A stretch of 27,229 nt of DNA from JALZHR01 sp036389695. GTDB lineage: Bacteria > Acidobacteriota > Blastocatellia > Pyrinomonadales > Pyrinomonadaceae. The number at the start of each line of letters is the position of its first letter. Position 1 is the stretch's first letter. The translations under genes and the position numbers were made by a program. The DNA lies in NCBI GenBank assembly GCA_036389695.1, contig DASVWG010000458.1:1-27229 (forward strand). Reading direction: 5' to 3'. This document shows, piece after piece, positions 1 to 7,370 of this stretch. The notes under the pieces are model-generated. The model saw only the letters and a list, made by a program, of their open reading frames with translations. It was not told where the DNA came from and did no database searches.

Positions 1-619
1 CGGCGCAGAGCAGAACCCACCGACCGGCATACTGGTCGTAGACAGTCGTCGGGTCGAAGAGCTTCGCTTCAGAGATGACATTGGAAAACCAGTCGGTCAA
101 AGATTTTGTCAGCGCCGGCGCACCGCCGGTTTTGGAATAAATGCTGACCGTCGTATTAACCGCGACCAGCACGTGATTCGGTCCGGCGGCAAGCGTGCAG
201 TCCGGCGGAGTCCATTTGGTGGCGCTAATGCCCGGAAAGCTGCTTAAAAGAGGCGGCGCGGCGGCAAACGGTCCTGACGTAATCGGCGCGCCGATGTCGT
301 CGGCGCGCACCGCATCGGCGAGCATCGCGGGTTTCTTTCTGGCTTTGTCGGTGATGATGGTCGAACCCTTTTTGGCGATTTTCCCGACTTTCGATGTCCG
401 CGCTTGTTCTTTGAGCAGCTCGAAAGTTTTCATGTCGATAGGGTATCGCGTCGGCGACGGGCGCGGGCTGTCAAATTCAAAAGTAGTCCCGATGGCTGAA
501 CGCTCGACTGCGGCAGGATTAAACGCCGCGCCCTTGCCGGATGTTCCTTCGAGAACTTTTCCCGTATGTTTCTGTTCGGTGACAACGATGTTTTTAGCGC
601 TGGTTTTAGTATTTGCCAT
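1..619 (-). CDS. N-terminal part of a large propeller-like hypothetical protein (3' end outside window)
   Basis: Reading the minus strand from ATG at 619 gives 206 open codons running off the window edge. The start is well supported: AGGAGT lies about 8 nt upstream. The first ~70 residues are polar and low in complexity, with no signal peptide. Then comes the stretch DCTLAAGPNHVLVAVN, followed by VSIYSKTGG, a Trp-containing segment and LFDPTTVYDQYAGRWV. Repeated 'AxGPNHVxxxVN ... IYxKTG ... FDPxxxYDxxAxRWV' blocks are known from large bacterial proteins predicted to fold as beta-propellers and usually exported. That family link is from memory of the pattern, and the rest of the protein is needed to confirm it. 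It lies 27 bp downstream of the small gene ending at 647, so the two are probably cotranscribed. Confidence 0.8.
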   Translation of the reverse strand, partial: MANTKTSAKNIVVTEQKHTGKVLEGTSGKGAAFNPAAVERSAIGTTFEFDSPRPSPTRYPIDMKTFELLKEQARTSKVGKIAKKGSTIITDKARKKPAMLADAVRADDIGAPITSGPFAAAPPLLSSFPGISATKWTPPDCTLAAGPNHVLVAVNTTVSIYSKTGGAPALTKSLTDWFSNVISEAKLFDPTTVYDQYAGRWVLLCA

Positions 620-646
620 TAAATAGACTCCTTTTAATTACCGCCG

Positions 647-895
647 TCAGGTGGAAGGGTCTACTTGTCCTTTTTTTCCCGGCGGCGGTTTGTCTTTTTC
701 GGCTGCCTCTTTCAGCTCGTTATATTTCTGAGTGCTAACCGGCAGACCGATGGAAACTGCTCTATGTTCATTCGGACTAGCCGGAGCGTCTTCTTCGGCG
801 GGAAGATTTTTGGGATTAATGCTTTTTCCGGCTTCTTCGGAGCCGCCTTCGCAGGCAGCCCAATCCGATTCATCTGTATGTGCGTGTTTTGTCAT
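647..895 (-). CDS. Small acidic hypothetical protein (82 aa)
   Basis: An excellent Shine-Dalgarno (AGAGGAGGTT, about 7 nt before the ATG at 895) and tight linkage to the next gene downstream on the same strand make this a believable gene. The product is hydrophilic, begins MTKHAHTDESDWAACEGG, is rich in Glu, Lys and Pro, and ends in a Lys/Pro-rich tail. It has no signal peptide, membrane segment or recognisable catalytic motif. It is probably disordered or a small accessory protein. The 27 bp gap to the propeller-like gene suggests a two-gene operon. The function is unknown. Confidence 0.65.
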   Translation of the reverse strand: MTKHAHTDESDWAACEGGSEEAGKSINPKNLPAEEDAPASPNEHRAVSIGLPVSTQKYNELKEAAEKDKPPPGKKGQVDPST

Positions 896-1434
896 GGCTG
901 CAACCTCCTCTGGATTTCGCCTCTAGTTTAGCAGTTGAAGCCATCTCATTAAACTCGATATAAAAGCAGACGGCAGCGACAAAGTCGCACGACGTCCTTA
1001 CCGGTTTCGATGTAAAGCGAAAAACCGGCAATTCACGAACTCGTTCGCTAAAAACGCTTTTTTCTAACCATTCGCCGAAGCGCACGGTTTTTAAAATTCC
1101 TTATCCGCCGTGAAAGGCTGGCGGGGAATTTTACCAAAACGAATTCAGGTTTTGTCGGTTGTTTTTCTTTTAAATTTAACTTGGCTAAGAATTAGAATCT
1201 ATTTGCGGAATTTTGTCAACAAAATTTTTGCAGATATTGTAAAGATAAAAAATCGATGGTCTTCGCTCTTCCCGGAGATTTGATAAAAAGCTCAATCATT
1301 AAAAATCCGGCGCTTTCCCGGCAAAAAAAGACACGGCGACCACAAGACATTGTTGTCACCGTTATTTGGATAACAGATTGTAAAGGCAGGATTATTTTTC
1401 GCCCTGCCGTCATCAGGCAAAAATCTCGCGCGCG
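896..1434. other. Intergenic region with several hairpins, no convincing gene
   Basis: No reading frame here has coding character. The part nearest the 647-895 gene holds a run of short inverted repeats: GCGAC/GTCGC at 976-988, CCGGTTTCG against CGAAAAACCGG at 1001-1028, CGAAC/GTTCG at 1036-1047, and TAAAATTCC...CCGCC against GGCGGGGAATTTTA at 1092-1133. The region from 1140 to 1260 is AT-rich. It probably contains the promoter and a structured leader for the small operon read leftwards, but I cannot assign a known RNA family. Confidence 0.5.
1385..1408 (-). terminator. Possible weak terminator after the histone-like gene
   Basis: GGCAGG at 1385-1390 pairs with CCTGCC at 1403-1408 across a 12-nt loop, about 27 bp past the stop of the histone H1-like gene on the minus strand. 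On that strand the stem is followed only by TTTA, so the U-tract is short. The position fits a terminator but the strength is doubtful. Confidence 0.3.
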
Positions 1435-1902
1435 TTATTTTTTCCTGGCGGGAGCCTTTTTCGCCGCAGTTTTCGCCGCCGGTTTAGCGGCTGTCTTGGC
1501 TGCGGGTTTTGCCGTCGTCTTCGCGGCTGCTTTTTTCGCCGGAGCTTTAGCCGCTGCCGGTTTTGCCGCAGTTTTCGCCGCCGGTTTGCTGGCGGTTTTT
1601 GATGCCGCGCCTTTCGCCGCTGCCGGTTTTGCCGCAGTAGTTGTTGTTTTATTTGCCGGAGCTTTCGCGGCTGTCGTAGTTTTCTTTGCCGCCGCAGGTT
1701 TAGCTGCCGGAGCTTTCGCGGCGGGCTTCTTCGCGGCGGTCGATTTTGACGCCGTCGCCTTGCCGTTCGGTTTCGCCGCGGTTGTTACGGGCGGTTTCGG
1801 CTTCGGTCTGGTCGGCTGTTTTTTCGCCGGAGCTTTCGCCGCCGCTTTGGCAGGCGTGGCTTTCTTCGCACCCGCTTTACTCGATGTTTTGGTTGTTGCC
1901 AT
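1435..1902 (-). CDS. Histone H1-like Lys/Ala-rich DNA-binding protein
   Basis: The 155-residue product is almost entirely Ala, Lys, Pro and Thr, with Ala plus Lys well over half. It consists of degenerate KPAAK / AAKTA / APAKK motifs from end to end. This is the composition of eukaryotic histone H1 tails and of bacterial H1-like proteins (HC1/HC2, AlgP type), which bind DNA through charge and help condense the nucleoid. No globular domain is visible, so sequence-specific binding is unlikely. The ATG at 1902 is preceded by GGAG about 7 nt upstream. The upstream 300 bp is very AT-rich and free of genes, as expected of a strong promoter region. The repetitive coding sequence also leaves the opposite strand open (1256-2023), but that frame is a composition artefact. 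Confidence 0.85.
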   Translation of the reverse strand: MATTKTSSKAGAKKATPAKAAAKAPAKKQPTRPKPKPPVTTAAKPNGKATASKSTAAKKPAAKAPAAKPAAAKKTTTAAKAPANKTTTTAAKPAAAKGAASKTASKPAAKTAAKPAAAKAPAKKAAAKTTAKPAAKTAAKPAAKTAAKKAPARKK

Positions 1903-2229
1903 TTTTTTCTCCTTTTATTTTCGGAATAAAAATTACTCCGCAAAGAATTTAACACGATTTTTATATAAAAAATCAAGGTTTTTTTCACTTCCGACGGCAA
2001 TAACGCGAAAAAAAATTTGTTGATTAGTTGTGGTCGCCGACGAAACAGGCACAATATAATCCATAAATCGAAGGTTTTTACGAAATTTTTTTACGTCTTA
2101 TTCAAGCGCGAAAATCGACTTAAATAAAATAAATTATTGAGATTTTGCGCTTTGCGAAGAGACCGTGCCCGATTGCTTTAACCTTTTAGATGCTTGAGTT
2201 AAAGTATTTTTTAGAGCAGTATTTTTATA
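1903..2229. other. AT-rich divergent promoter region
   Basis: This gap of about 330 bp separates the divergently read histone-like gene and methyltransferase gene. It is distinctly AT-rich with A and T tracts near 1920-2020 and 2080-2130. A TATAAT hexamer is present on the plus strand at 2055-2060, but no good -35 box lies at 16-18 bp. No ORF here looks real. I read it as back-to-back promoters. Confidence 0.45.
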
Positions 2230-2922
2230 ATGTTTCACGAGCGCAGCACACAACTCGAAATCATCGACACGGGCGATTACACGGCGCAGGAATACGAAGG
2301 ATGCCTGCGCGAGCTTCGACGCGTAAACCATTATTTAGGCGATACTTGGGCTTTGCGAAAAACTCTGCTGAGCGAAATCGAAAATGAAAACTTATCGGAG
2401 TTTTCCGTGCTGGACGTCGGCGCGGGTTCGGGCGAATTGCTGCGCGAGATTGCCGGGTTTGCGCGGGGAAAAAAAACCGCGCGGCTCTCCGGTTTGGAGC
2501 TGAACGAGCGTTCGGCGCGGGCGATTCTGGAAGAATCGAAAAGCTTCGCGGAAATTTCTTCGATTCGCGGCAACGCGCTGAATCTGCCGCTGGCTGACGC
2601 GTCGTTTGATTACGTGATTTGCTCGCTTTTCACGCATCATTTTGTCGATGAAAAAGTTATCGAAATTTTGTCGGAAATGCGTCGCGTCGCGCGGCGGAAG
2701 ATTTACGTCATCGACCTGCATCGGCACGCTCTGGCGTATTTTTTATACACGACCGTCGGCAGGCTTTTTCTTTATAACCGGCTTATCCGGCACGACGGCG
2801 CGCTTTCGATTCTGCGCTCTTTTTGCCCCGGTGAATTGAAAGACTTAGCCGCCCAAGCAAAACTCGAAAATGTCTCGGTGGAGAGACATTTTCCGTTTCG
2901 CCTGGTTTTAAGCGGCAGTTGA
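2230..2922 (+). CDS. Class I SAM-dependent methyltransferase
   Basis: The 230-residue protein has a Rossmann methyltransferase core. Motif I is VLDVGAGSGELL at about residues 60-71, an acidic residue ends strand 2 (SGLELNE), and a 'DYVICSLFTHHF' segment follows. The N-terminus (FHERSTQLEIIDTGDYTAQEY, then a CLRELRRVNHYLGD helix) resembles a methyltransferase group that often sits beside type III polyketide synthase or isoprenoid genes. No such partner is visible here, so the substrate is unknown. The start at 2230 keeps this conserved N-terminus but has no clear Shine-Dalgarno. The last 15 bp overlap the tail of the convergent SnoaL-like gene. Confidence 0.85.
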   Translation: MFHERSTQLEIIDTGDYTAQEYEGCLRELRRVNHYLGDTWALRKTLLSEIENENLSEFSVLDVGAGSGELLREIAGFARGKKTARLSGLELNERSARAILEESKSFAEISSIRGNALNLPLADASFDYVICSLFTHHFVDEKVIEILSEMRRVARRKIYVIDLHRHALAYFLYTTVGRLFLYNRLIRHDGALSILRSFCPGELKDLAAQAKLENVSVERHFPFRLVLSGS

Positions 2923-3318
2923 CGCCTGCGATTTTTCGTTGGCGGCAATCTGTTTCGCCGTGTCGAGATAGTGGCGGAAGCGCGTGATTTTTCCCGCGTC
3001 GTCAAAAGTAAAAAGATGAATTTCTTCATCATTAAATTTCGCCGATTCCAGATAAACCTCGACCGCGACCTGATTGTCGCCTTCCATCATCGACAAAATC
3101 TCGATGTTTGTAATGCCCAAATCTTCGACCGCCTTAAAGAAATCCGCCACGCCCTGTCTGCCTTTTTGCGGGCGCAGATAAGGAATGTCGGCTTTTTGCG
3201 CGTAATTATCTTCCCATTTTTCCCATTCGACATCGTCGGCTACTCTGTCCAGAATGTATGGAATATCGCCTCTGTTAAATGCTTCGTACATCGCTTTTAC
3301 ATTCGCTAAATTGCTCAT
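2908..3318 (-). CDS. SnoaL-like / NTF2-fold protein
   Basis: The product is 136 residues with the usual SnoaL-like layout. It starts with NVKAMYEAFNRGD, continues with a middle acidic/Trp stretch (DDVEWEKWEDNYA) and a 'KGRQGVADFFKAVEDL' helix, and finishes with beta strands ending in FTFDDAGKITRFRHYLDT. NTF2-fold proteins include small-molecule isomerases, hydrolases and non-enzymatic binders, so no reaction can be named. GAGAGGTG sits about 5 nt before the ATG at 3318. The gene begins 16 bp after the stop of the Nudix/MBL gene on the same strand, suggesting cotranscription. Its 3' end overlaps the convergent methyltransferase gene by 15 bp. Confidence 0.85.
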   Translation of the reverse strand: MSNLANVKAMYEAFNRGDIPYILDRVADDVEWEKWEDNYAQKADIPYLRPQKGRQGVADFFKAVEDLGITNIEILSMMEGDNQVAVEVYLESAKFNDEEIHLFTFDDAGKITRFRHYLDTAKQIAANEKSQASTAA

Positions 3319-3334
3319 AAATCACCTCTCGAAT

Positions 3335-4882
3335 TTAATAAATTTCTGACTTTAGAAGTCCTTCGTCAGATAATTTCGCGAGATGTGCGGAAACGGATTC
3401 GGCGGCGAGCGAAAAAAGTTTCTCTCGCAGGTCTGGATAAACCTTTCCGGTGATTTCCGAAATGGTTTTCGCGCCGCCCGCAATCGCCTGCAAAATTTGT
3501 TTTTCTCTGTCCAGACGATGCGCGATGTATTCTTCGATTTTGCCTCGCGCGTCGTAAACCGCCGCGCCGTGCGAGCCGCAGAGAAATCTCAGATTCGGCA
3601 GATTTTTCATCTCTTCGAGCGAGTTTAGATAATCTTTCATATCGCCTTCGGGCGGCGCGATTAAAACCGAGCCGGCGGCGAGAACGTTATCGCCCGACAG
3701 CAGAAATCCGCGTTGCGCGTCGTAAAAACAAAGATGCCCGCGCGCGTGTCCGGGCGTGTGCAGCGCGGTCAAATAAAGCGTTTCCGCGTCGTTTATTTTT
3801 AAATCGAAAACTTCGTCGTCTTCGATAAAACGCTCGACTTCTACCAAATCTTTCACGCTTTCCGCCGTCAGCTTGTGCGCCGCAACCGGAACGCGCAAAT
3901 TGTGTTTTTCGCGCAGGTGATTTCGCAGCGCGTTGGCGCCCGAAATATGGTCGCGGTGCAGATGCGTGAGAACCAGCGCGCGGCAAACGTTTCCGTTTTC
4001 AATCAAAGAATCGATGTATTCGTGCAGCGCGTTTTGTTCCTCGACAAAAGGCGACGCCGCGTCAATCACGATAAACTCGCGCCCGCCGGCGATAAAACAA
4101 TTCGTGTGCGTCGCGGGCGGCAAAGTTTCGGTGCGCACGGGAAAGCAGCTAATGAAAGGATGAAATTTTACATAGCGAATTTTGCCGTCGTATTTTTGCG
4201 ACTGCGAAAGTAATTTTTCGACGACGGTCTCAGCCGCGAAGCCTACTCTTTGAGCTTCGGTCTCTGGCTGATTGCCGACGGCTGATTGCTGAACGCTTTC
4301 CGCCAGAGTTTGCAGCGTTAAAAGAACCGGCGGCGAAATTAGAATCTCGGAATTTTCCCAAAGCTTCAGCGCATCCGGCGGCGCGATAAATTCGCCTGTG
4401 ATGAACTCGCCGAAAACCTGCGGCTCTTGTTTGCGCGGGCAGACGGCGAGAAAAAATCTCGTTTTAAAGCGAACGGGCGAAAATTTCGGAGTCGTCCAAA
4501 ATCCCGTATACGCGAAATCTTCCGCGTCAATCCACAAGCCCCAGGTTTCGAGGATTTCCGCGAAAGAAAATCTGGCGCTGATTAAATCTTCGTGGAGCGA
4601 TGCGCGCTGCCCTTTCGTAATTTTATCGCCGCCGCGCACGAGCAGAACGCCGATTTCTTCAAACGTTTCGCGCGCGGCGCAGGCGATAAATTTCGCCGTT
4701 TCCGCGTCGGCGCAATTTCTGACTTCTATACAAGCGTCTTCCTTATCGACCTTTCCGCCGGGAAAAGCGTGAAAGCCGCCGAGAAACGGGATTTTCGGAT
4801 TGCGCTGCGCGAGAAAAACTTCTGAAGAGTTTTCGCGCAATAAAATAACTGCGGCGGCGTCTTTTGGCGTTGCTTCTTTCAC
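3335..4882 (-). CDS. Nudix hydrolase / metallo-beta-lactamase (LACTB2-like) fusion with C-terminal winged helix
   Basis: Three parts are visible in 515 residues. Residues ~7-190 are a Nudix domain: PGGKV at ~41-45 and RETFEEIG at 71-78 form the Nudix box, with about 14 extra residues between the conserved Gly and RE, as in NUDT19-like members. Residues ~235-455 are a metallo-beta-lactamase domain with HLHRDH (307-312), HTPGH (375-379), an Asp at 398 and a His at 438 as metal ligands. Residues ~455-515 form the winged-helix tail (ISEITGKVYPDL...) typical of LACTB2-like hydrolases. The linker at ~196-219 carries repeat-derived sequence. Initiation is at GTG 4882, since an overlapping ATG is immediately followed by a stop. 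Nudix domains cleave nucleoside-diphosphate or CoA-type bonds, and LACTB2-like enzymes cut RNA or thioesters. The true substrates are unknown. It leads an apparent operon with the SnoaL-like gene. Confidence 0.88.
   Translation of the reverse strand: MKEATPKDAAAVILLRENSSEVFLAQRNPKIPFLGGFHAFPGGKVDKEDACIEVRNCADAETAKFIACAARETFEEIGVLLVRGGDKITKGQRASLHEDLISARFSFAEILETWGLWIDAEDFAYTGFWTTPKFSPVRFKTRFFLAVCPRKQEPQVFGEFITGEFIAPPDALKLWENSEILISPPVLLTLQTLAESVQQSAVGNQPETEAQRVGFAAETVVEKLLSQSQKYDGKIRYVKFHPFISCFPVRTETLPPATHTNCFIAGGREFIVIDAASPFVEEQNALHEYIDSLIENGNVCRALVLTHLHRDHISGANALRNHLREKHNLRVPVAAHKLTAESVKDLVEVERFIEDDEVFDLKINDAETLYLTALHTPGHARGHLCFYDAQRGFLLSGDNVLAAGSVLIAPPEGDMKDYLNSLEEMKNLPNLRFLCGSHGAAVYDARGKIEEYIAHRLDREKQILQAIAGGAKTISEITGKVYPDLREKLFSLAAESVSAHLAKLSDEGLLKSEIY
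4232..4289 (-). repeat. Repeat-like insert in the Nudix/MBL linker
   Basis: Inside the linker of the fusion gene, GGCTGATTGC occurs twice exactly 14 bp apart (4266-4275 and 4280-4289), which is two heptamers. AGCCGCGAAGCCTAC at 4232-4246 matches, on the opposite strand, the intergenic string GCAGGCTTCGCGGCT at 23586-23600 in 14 of 15 positions. The segment encodes the low-complexity piece SAVGNQPETEAQRVGFAAE between the two catalytic domains. Confidence 0.4.
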
Positions 4883-4920
4883 ATCTTTAATTTAACGCAC
4901 AGCCGTAAAGAAAGAAAATT

Positions 4921-4951
4921 AACGGCAGATGAACGCGAATTAACGCGGATA
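4921..4951. repeat. Short tandem decamers in the gap 4883-5156
   Basis: AACGGCAGAT(G), AACGCGAATT and AACGCGGATA follow one another. A related string (CCGCAGATTTACGCGGATGAA) lies at about 23564-23584. The rest of this 274-bp gap shows no gene. It may hold the promoter of the serine hydrolase gene at 5157, but no convincing -35/-10 pair was found. Confidence 0.4.
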
Positions 4952-5156
4952 ATTTAACAGTAAAAAAGAAACGCGAAATAAAGAATTCATCGCTGCGGCG
5001 TTCATCGTTTTCATTTATCCGGCATAAGACGAGGCTCGAAATTCAGGAAAACGAGGTTTGCATTTACGGCGCGGGCAAAGCATATTATGTTCGGCGGCAG
5101 AACGAAAAAAAATTGCCGTCCGCCTTTTCAAATTGTCTGACGAGCGAGGAAACCGA

Positions 5157-6380
5157 ATGAATTTTCCCGAAACTGCCTGCGCTTTATTTTTGATGTTTTC
5201 CGGTTTATTTTCAATTGTGATGAACGGACAGACTATTTCGCCGAAAGCGCAGGATAATTTCGCCGAAGCGTACAAAAAATTCAAGCCCTTTTACGAGCAG
5301 GAATTAAAACAAGCCGGCATTGTCGGCAGCAGCTTCGTCTTTCTGAAAGACGGCAAAATTCTGGCGAAAGAGTTTTACGGCTCGGCGAATCTCGAAAAAA
5401 ATCAGCCGACGGACGAAAACACGATTTATCATTGGGCGTCGAACACAAAGCCTTTGACCGGAATCGCGATAATGCAGCTTCGCGACCGCGGCTTGCTGAA
5501 ACTGGACGACGCGGCGATTAAATATCTGCCCGAATTAAATCGGGTTTATAATCCTTTCGGCGGGATGCAGGACATCACGATTCGGCATTTGCTAAATCAC
5601 TCGGCGGGCTTTCGCAACTCGACGTTTCCGTACAAAAACGGCAAAGACTGGCAGCCGTTTGAACCGACCAAATACGCGCAGGTCGAAGCGATGCTGCCTT
5701 TTACGGAGATTCTTTTTAAACCCGGCAGCCGTTACAGTTATTCAAATCTGGGAATCGTTTTTCTGGGTCAGATTATCGAGCGCCTTTCGGGCGACGATTA
5801 CGAAGTTTACGTCGATAAAAACATCCTGAAACCGCTGGAGATGTATCATAGCTATTTCGACGCGACGCCGTATCATCTTCTGAAATATCGCTCGCACAGT
5901 TATTACCTCGAAAACGGCAAACGCACGCCGGGCAGATTCGACGCCGATTCCGGCATCACGGTTTCCAACAGCGGTTTGAATTCGCCGCTGCCGGATATGA
6001 TTAAATATCTGAATTTTTTAATCGGCGCGGAGGCGGGCAAAAAAGAAATCTACGACGGCATTTTAAAACGCTCGTCGCTCGAAGAAATGTTTCAGCCGAC
6101 AATTTCCGCGCCGCAGGATGCAAACGGCAATCAGGGATTTACGACCGACATCGGCTTGATTTTCTTTCTGGATAAGCGCGAAAGCGGCGAAACTTATCAC
6201 GGGCACGGCGGCGACCAGAACGGATTTATCAGCTACATCGAATTCAACCTGAAAAAACGCACGGCTTCCGTTTTGGTTTTCAACACAAATATCATTTTGC
6301 CGGAAAACACGCCGTTCGAAAAAGATACGGTCGGAAAGCTGCGCAAGGCGATTCGCCGCCTGCACGAAAGCGTCGAATAA
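5157..6380 (+). CDS. Serine hydrolase, class C beta-lactamase / penicillin-binding fold, exported
   Basis: The 407-residue protein begins with a hydrophobic signal segment (residues ~6-24, ending near NGQ). The catalytic set of the beta-lactamase-related serine hydrolases is visible: SNTK at 95-98 (SxxK), YSN at 195-197 (YxN) and HGG at 350-352 in place of KTG. Such enzymes are periplasmic or surface esterases, D-aminopeptidases or carboxypeptidases more often than true beta-lactamases. The frame stays open upstream to 5058, but AGGA at 5147-5150 and the signal peptide favour ATG at 5157. The thioesterase gene follows after 35 bp. A second member of the fold is encoded at 24856-26166. Confidence 0.88.
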   Translation: MNFPETACALFLMFSGLFSIVMNGQTISPKAQDNFAEAYKKFKPFYEQELKQAGIVGSSFVFLKDGKILAKEFYGSANLEKNQPTDENTIYHWASNTKPLTGIAIMQLRDRGLLKLDDAAIKYLPELNRVYNPFGGMQDITIRHLLNHSAGFRNSTFPYKNGKDWQPFEPTKYAQVEAMLPFTEILFKPGSRYSYSNLGIVFLGQIIERLSGDDYEVYVDKNILKPLEMYHSYFDATPYHLLKYRSHSYYLENGKRTPGRFDADSGITVSNSGLNSPLPDMIKYLNFLIGAEAGKKEIYDGILKRSSLEEMFQPTISAPQDANGNQGFTTDIGLIFFLDKRESGETYHGHGGDQNGFISYIEFNLKKRTASVLVFNTNIILPENTPFEKDTVGKLRKAIRRLHESVE

Positions 6381-6415
6381 AACGATACGCTTAAAAACTC
6401 GAAGGATGAATAATT

Positions 6416-6817
6416 ATGAATGTCGGCGATGTGAGCGAAGCCGTAATGGTCGTCAAAACGGAAGATACGGCGAAAGCATTAGCCATCTCGCTCGAAGATG
6501 ATTTTCCGGAGGTTTTTGCCACCTCGCGGATGATTGCGCTGATGGAGCTTGCCGCCGCCAGAGGAATGAAAAAACTTTTAAATTCCGGTCAGTTGTCGGT
6601 CGGCGTCGGCGTCGATGTCAAACATCTGGCGGCGACGCCGGTCGGAATCGAGGTCAGCGCGACGGCGACGTTTCTCGGAATGGAAGGGAAATTGTATCGT
6701 TTTAAAGTCGAAGCTTTCGACGCCGGCGGTTTGATAGGCGAAGGCGAGCACACCCGCGCGATAATCAGCACCGAACGACTGCTGACGGGCGCTGTCAGCC
6801 GCAACGCCGGAACATAA
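6416..6817 (+). CDS. FlK-like hotdog-fold acyl-CoA thioesterase
   Basis: The product is 133 residues, the usual size for a single hotdog domain. It contains the FlK-family pattern ATSRMIALMELAA, then VGVGVDVKHLAATPVG, then GEGEHTRAII. The candidate triad Thr36, Glu44 and His70 has the same spacing (8 and 26) as the Thr42/Glu50/His76 triad known in fluoroacetyl-CoA thioesterase FlK. FlK-like proteins hydrolyse small acyl-CoAs, and most have unknown physiological substrates; fluoroacetate metabolism is not implied. AAGGATG lies about 8 nt before the ATG. The gene is probably cotranscribed with the upstream hydrolase and ends in a hairpin. Confidence 0.87.
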   Translation: MNVGDVSEAVMVVKTEDTAKALAISLEDDFPEVFATSRMIALMELAAARGMKKLLNSGQLSVGVGVDVKHLAATPVGIEVSATATFLGMEGKLYRFKVEAFDAGGLIGEGEHTRAIISTERLLTGAVSRNAGT

Positions 6818-6841
6818 ACCGGAATTATTTATTCCCGGTTT
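6816..6841. terminator. Bidirectional hairpin terminator between convergent genes
   Basis: AAACCGGAAT (6816-6825) pairs with ATTCCCGGTTT (6831-6841) around a 5-nt loop with one bulged base. The left arm overlaps the stop codon of the thioesterase gene, and the DinB gene on the other strand ends 7 bp beyond. T-rich sequence follows on the plus strand (TTTGAAATTTTA). Confidence 0.55.
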
Positions 6842-6847
6842 GAAATT

Positions 6848-7345
6848 TTACGAAACGCCTTTCGCCGCGTCCCAGCTGCCCTGCAATTTTCTCAAAAGAA
6901 CGATTTGCCCGCCGTGATGCGCGTTATGCGCGTTAACGTGTGAAATCAGCGAAGCCCACGACGATTTATTCGTCGCCGAAACCGCCTCGCCGAATTTACT
7001 TTCGTCCGCCGCCGCGAGCAAATTTCGCCATTCGCTCATTACCGCGTCGAATCTTTCGACTTCCGCCCGCCAAGCGTCTTCCGAAGCATTTTCCGCGCTC
7101 GAAAAAGTCTCCTTATTATCGTTCGTCGGGTAAACGTATTCGATGCCTTTGAACCGCTTCAGATACGCTTCGTTGTAAAAATTCAGATGACTTAAAATTT
7201 CCCAGATCGAATTATCCGAATTTTCCGGTTTCCAAATCGCCTGCTGCGCCGTCAAATTCTGCAAAGCATTTTTCAGCGCGACAAACCAACCGTTTTCGTC
7301 GTAACAGGCGGTGAATTGTTCCAGCAGAATTTCTTTGGCGGTCAT
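6848..7345 (-). CDS. DinB-family four-helix bundle protein
   Basis: The 165-residue protein has the DinB layout. A first helix is followed by WEILSHLNFYNEAY with His53, and the C-terminal metal motif is HVNAHNAHHGGQIVLL (His136, His140, His144). In DinB/YfiT proteins three His residues in these helices bind a divalent metal. Members include thiol-dependent transferases (bacillithiol or mycothiol S-transferases) and uncharacterised stress proteins. The His spacing HxxxHxxxH supports an active metal site, and the thiol or substrate is unknown. It lies 25 bp after the YD-repeat-like gene and seems to be the last gene of the long minus-strand operon. The Shine-Dalgarno is weak. Confidence 0.88.
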   Translation of the reverse strand: MTAKEILLEQFTACYDENGWFVALKNALQNLTAQQAIWKPENSDNSIWEILSHLNFYNEAYLKRFKGIEYVYPTNDNKETFSSAENASEDAWRAEVERFDAVMSEWRNLLAAADESKFGEAVSATNKSSWASLISHVNAHNAHHGGQIVLLRKLQGSWDAAKGVS

Positions 7346-7370
7346 AGTTTTTCGGTGTCTTTTGAAAATT

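Noticed and set aside
195..626. Plus-strand open frame at the window start
   Set aside because: It overlaps the minus-strand gene, which has a clear Shine-Dalgarno and a recognisable AAGPNHVLVAVN block.
1216..1413. Small minus-strand frame in the intergenic gap
   Set aside because: No ribosome site, a composition unlike real small proteins here, and overlap with a possible terminator hairpin.
1256..2023. Long open frame on the plus strand opposite the histone-like gene, giving an Ala/Phe/Val-rich protein
   Set aside because: It is the mirror of GCC/AAA-type codons of the Lys/Ala-rich gene. There is no plausible composition for a real protein, and the minus frame has a good ribosome site and a known protein type.
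5058..5156. 33-codon upstream extension of the serine hydrolase
   Set aside because: It is basic and lacks family similarity. The internal ATG at 5157 has AGGA upstream and gives a proper signal peptide.
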